DNA of 64,000 nt from Mycobacterium sp. 852002-10029_SCH5224772 (GTDB lineage: Bacteria; Actinomycetota; Actinomycetes; Mycobacteriales; Mycobacteriaceae): NCBI RefSeq assembly GCF_001667315.1, contig NZ_LZHT01000046.1, positions 1 to 64,000 on the forward strand, given 5' to 3'. The notes under the pieces are model-generated. The model was not told where the DNA came from. It made no database searches and saw only the letters and a program-made list of their open reading frames with translations. The first letter of the stretch is position 1; every line of letters starts with the position of its first letter. This document shows, in pieces, positions 61,268-64,000 of the stretch. A program made the translations under genes and the position numbers.

Positions 61268-61648
61268 ATGACATGGACACTGCTGCACAACCGCATGGCC
61301 TTCATGGCCAAAGTGATCAAGGCCGCCGAGACGGACTCCCAGGCGGCAGTTGCGTTGATCGACAACTCATCCGAGGTGCCCGAGCTGTTCGGCGACGAGG
61401 AAGGCCTGATGCTTTCGCTCGGCCAGCGCTGGATCACCATGCTGGTGGCCAAGCTGGACCAGGCCGCCCACGAGGGCGCGTCGGCCGAACAGGTGCGGGC
61501 CGATCTCGAGGCCGCCGAGCCCGGCCTGCACGCGTTGGTGAAGCTCGGGTCGCGCCGGTCGCTGCGGGTGCGGTCGCTATCTCGCGGCGAACATGTGGCC
61601 GTGGGCCTCTTCGGCGGGCCCGCCGGGGATCGGCAGACCGTTGCATGA
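61268..61648 (+). CDS. conserved small protein of unknown function (126 aa)
   Basis: A 126-residue mostly helical soluble protein (MAFMAKVIKAAETDSQAAVALIDN, then LGQRWITMLVAKLDQAAHEGAS). It has no known motif. It resembles actinobacterial proteins encoded next to transporters. The ATG at 61268 follows the TACCGT box. It ends ten bases before the MMPL gene and is probably cotranscribed with it. The C-terminal Arg-rich part may bind nucleic acid or the membrane surface, which is only a guess. Confidence 0.7.
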   Translation: MTWTLLHNRMAFMAKVIKAAETDSQAAVALIDNSSEVPELFGDEEGLMLSLGQRWITMLVAKLDQAAHEGASAEQVRADLEAAEPGLHALVKLGSRRSLRVRSLSRGEHVAVGLFGGPAGDRQTVA

Positions 61649-61658
61649 CCGATCGAGG

Positions 61659-64000
61659 ATGCTTGCGCGACTGACCGGTCGGTACGCGGTCCTGGTTGTC
61701 GGTCTGTGGGTGCTGGCGGCAGGGACCGCCAATCTGGCGGTCCCCCAACTGGAACGAATCGTCGACTCCCACGCCCGATCCTTCATGCCCCCCACGGCGC
61801 CCAGCGCGGTAGCCGCCGCCCGTGCGGCCCAACTTTTCAACCAGACCCCCAGCAACAACTTCGTTTACGTTGTGCTGGAACGCAATCAGCGGCTGACACC
61901 ACGTGACCGCCAGTTTTACGACGCATTGACGACGGCGCTGGGTTTCGATCAGCGTCACGTGTATGCGGTGACCGATCTCTGGTCGCAGCCCGCGACGGCC
62001 GCGGGCGCGCAGAGCTCAGACGGCCGGGCCGTCAGCGTGATGGTGCGGCTCGCCGGGATGCTCGGCACCGCCCAGGCCCGCGATTCCGTGAATGCCGTGC
62101 GCGCCATCGCCCAGAAGCTCTCCCCGCCGGCCGGCCTGGAAGTTCATGTCACAGGTCCCGGCGCCACGATCGTCGACGAATTCTCCGCCATCGACCGGCA
62201 GATGCTCGGAATCACCGCCGCCACCATCGGTCTCATCCTGCTGTTGTTGCTGATGGTGTACCGCTCGCCGGTAGCCGCCGCGATTCCCCTAATCTCGGTC
62301 GGACTCGCCCTGGCCCTGGCTCGTGCCATCGTCGCCGCACTGGGCCAGGCCAACGTGGTTGAGGTGTCGCTATTTTCGGTGGCCCTCATGGCGGCCATGA
62401 CGCTGGGCGCCGGCACCGACTACGCGATCTTTTTGGTCGGCCGCTATCACGAAGGCCGCCGCCGCGGCGCCGCGCCGCAGGACGCGCTGACGCAGGCCTA
62501 CCGTTCCATCGCGCCCGTCGTGATCGGATCGGCGCTGACCGTGTCGGTGGCGCTGGCATGCCTGGTGTTCGCCCACGTCGGCTCGTTCCGAAGCGCCGGG
62601 TTGCCGTGCGCCATCGGCATTCTGGCGACCATGGTGGCCGCGCTGACCCTGACGCCCGCGCTGATGAGCCTGGCTGTGCGGCGCGGATATCTCGAACCGC
62701 GGCCGTCGACTACGGCGCGGCGCTGGCGTCGCGTCGGCACCGCCGTGGCCCGCTGGCCCGGGCCGATTCTGGTCGCCGCGTTGGGGTTGACCCTGCTGGC
62801 TGCGTTGCCGCTGTCCGACATGCGGGTCGGTTTCAACGAGCCCGCCGCCACACCGTCGTCCACCGACTCCAACCGCGGCTATGCCAGCGCCGGCAGGCAT
62901 TTCGCCGCGAATTCGCTGTTGCCCGATGTTATCGCGATCCAGGCCGATCACGACCTGCGCAACCCGGCCGGCCTGATCGCCATCGAGCGGATCACCCGCC
63001 ACATCATGGCCGTTCCGGGAGTGCGCGCCGTGCAGTCCGCCAGCCGGCCCGACGGCAAGGTCCCCGAACAGGCGACGCTGAGCTATCAGGCCGGCGTGCT
63101 CGGCCGCCAGTTCGGCGACACCATGGACGCGCTGACCCAGCGTCTGAAGCGGGTCTCCGAATTGGACGGCGCGCTGGCGCAGACCCAGGTCGCCGTCGAC
63201 GGTCTCGGCAACGGGCTGCGCGGCGGCAGTGCGGGGTTGGCCAACATGTCCGGCGCCGCGGAAGACATGCGCGCCGGCATGGACGGATTGCAACGCAATG
63301 TTACGGCGGTGTCGGGTTACCTCGACCCGTTGCGCGACGTCGTCGGGCGGACCCCCGACTGCGCGGTCAATCCAATCTGTTCGACGGTGGACCGCGTGCT
63401 GCAACCCGTCGACAGCCTCGTGCAAACGTCGGCGCGCCTCGATGCCGGCGCGACGAAACTGACCAGCGGCTCGAGCACGGCGGCCACCGCGATGGCCGGC
63501 TTGCCGCAGAACGTGGCCGCGATGAAAGAGGCGTTGGGACAGGCGCGTTCGGCCACCCGTGACCTACTGAGCCTGACGGATTCGCTCGGGCCGCAGATGC
63601 ATCAGTTGACCGACTACATGAGCGAGATCGCGACGCAGTTTCGGGGCAGCGCCGCGGCGGATTTCTACATGCCCCAGCGGGCGCTGGCCGATCCTCGGTA
63701 CACCGCCGTGCTTGGCCATCTAATTTCCGAGAACGGCCGTGCTGCTTACCTTCTGGTCTACGGCGATGGATCCGAGTGGGGCGCCGACGGCGCCGCACGG
63801 GCAGACCAGGTCCGCGCCGCCGTCAAGGAGGCGACCAAAGAGGGCACCCTGACGCCGGTTGAGGTCGACCTCGCCGGTGTCGGACCGGTGACCGCCGATC
63901 TGCAGCGCTACGTGGCCAGTGATACCACGCTGCTGGTCGGCGCCGCGCTGGTGCTCATCTTCTTGATCGTCACCGCGATGCTGCGCAGCCCGGTTGCGGG
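61659..64000 (+). CDS. MMPL/RND family transporter (3' end outside window)
   Basis: An open frame of 780 codons that runs off the right edge. The N-terminus has a membrane helix (GRYAVLVVGLWVLAAGTA), followed by an extracytoplasmic domain, helices such as LGITAATIGLILLLLLMVY, and the MMPL motif MTLGAGTDYAIFLVGRYHEG, with the Asp-Tyr pair used for proton relay. A second large extracytoplasmic domain follows, and the last residues (LIFLIVTAMLRSPVA) enter the second helix bundle. It should export a lipid or other molecule using the proton gradient. ATG 61659 is preferred; TTG 61641 is an alternative. Confidence 0.9.
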   Translation, partial: MLARLTGRYAVLVVGLWVLAAGTANLAVPQLERIVDSHARSFMPPTAPSAVAAARAAQLFNQTPSNNFVYVVLERNQRLTPRDRQFYDALTTALGFDQRHVYAVTDLWSQPATAAGAQSSDGRAVSVMVRLAGMLGTAQARDSVNAVRAIAQKLSPPAGLEVHVTGPGATIVDEFSAIDRQMLGITAATIGLILLLLLMVYRSPVAAAIPLISVGLALALARAIVAALGQANVVEVSLFSVALMAAMTLGAGTDYAIFLVGRYHEGRRRGAAPQDALTQAYRSIAPVVIGSALTVSVALACLVFAHVGSFRSAGLPCAIGILATMVAALTLTPALMSLAVRRGYLEPRPSTTARRWRRVGTAVARWPGPILVAALGLTLLAALPLSDMRVGFNEPAATPSSTDSNRGYASAGRHFAANSLLPDVIAIQADHDLRNPAGLIAIERITRHIMAVPGVRAVQSASRPDGKVPEQATLSYQAGVLGRQFGDTMDALTQRLKRVSELDGALAQTQVAVDGLGNGLRGGSAGLANMSGAAEDMRAGMDGLQRNVTAVSGYLDPLRDVVGRTPDCAVNPICSTVDRVLQPVDSLVQTSARLDAGATKLTSGSSTAATAMAGLPQNVAAMKEALGQARSATRDLLSLTDSLGPQMHQLTDYMSEIATQFRGSAAADFYMPQRALADPRYTAVLGHLISENGRAAYLLVYGDGSEWGADGAARADQVRAAVKEATKEGTLTPVEVDLAGVGPVTADLQRYVASDTTLLVGAALVLIFLIVTAMLRSPVA

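Noticed and set aside
59951..61288. 445-codon minus-strand frame over the histidine kinase
   Set aside because: Alternate phase of the kinase gene; Arg-rich, no motifs.

Overview
This 64 kb window is high-GC actinobacterial DNA. The gene content points to a slow-growing Mycobacterium, probably near the M. avium complex: a FadD1-type acyl-CoA ligase, fused acyl-CoA dehydrogenase, mycofactocin-type SDR, DUF2236, DUF2127, DUF1214 and MMPL proteins, many TetR regulators, and many apparently leaderless genes with TANNNT six or seven bases before the start codon. The species is inferred, not proven. I see no tRNA, rRNA, CRISPR array, insertion sequence or phage gene. Both ends cut genes.

Layout. 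0-9 kb: small redox and lipid-type genes (SDRs, DUF2236, methyltransferases, SRPBCC proteins, a CGNR regulator, a hotdog thioesterase, DUF2127). 9-12.3 kb: an IclR regulator divergent from an ADH / SnoaL / SDR operon. 12.6-14.8 kb: a cation antiporter and an SDR. 14.8-19.4 kb: a minus-strand TetR / DUF417 / Baeyer-Villiger monooxygenase run in which one monooxygenase is frameshifted. 19.5-24.2 kb: a PPOX-type protein, SRPBCC protein, mycofactocin-type SDR and a copper chaperone / P1B-ATPase pair. 24.4-30.4 kb: secreted or membrane hydrolases, a polysaccharide deacetylase, a lipase and two TetR regulators.

31.3-45.1 kb is the most coherent block and my candidate for an undescribed system. It holds an acyl-CoA ligase (fadD1-like); a minus-strand operon of amidohydrolase, tandem-fused class III CoA-transferase, small protein, thiolase-fold protein, DUF35 protein and PadR; a divergent LacI regulator; a second thiolase-fold / DUF35 pair; a fused double acyl-CoA dehydrogenase; and a TetR regulator. 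An identical 19-base operator-like sequence lies before both fadD1 and the dehydrogenase/TetR pair, 13 kb apart. Both thiolase-fold proteins lack the usual nucleophilic cysteine and sit beside DUF35 partners, as in steroid side-chain retro-aldolases (Ltp2-ChsH2). I infer a CoA-thioester catabolic pathway for a branched, cyclic or sterol-like acid; the substrate is unknown.

45-64 kb: TetR / DUF1214 / sulfotransferase; a protein made of three DUF190 (PII-like) repeats; a class I fructose-bisphosphate aldolase; a STAS / anti-sigma kinase pair behind a SigF-like promoter; a phosphotransferase broken by an in-frame TAG; a TetR-controlled phosphotransferase; a D-aminoacylase-type amidohydrolase / Rieske oxygenase pair; a NarL-type two-component system; and a truncated MMPL transporter. 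Regulation is unusually legible: at least eight palindromic or repeated operator candidates sit in promoters next to regulator genes.
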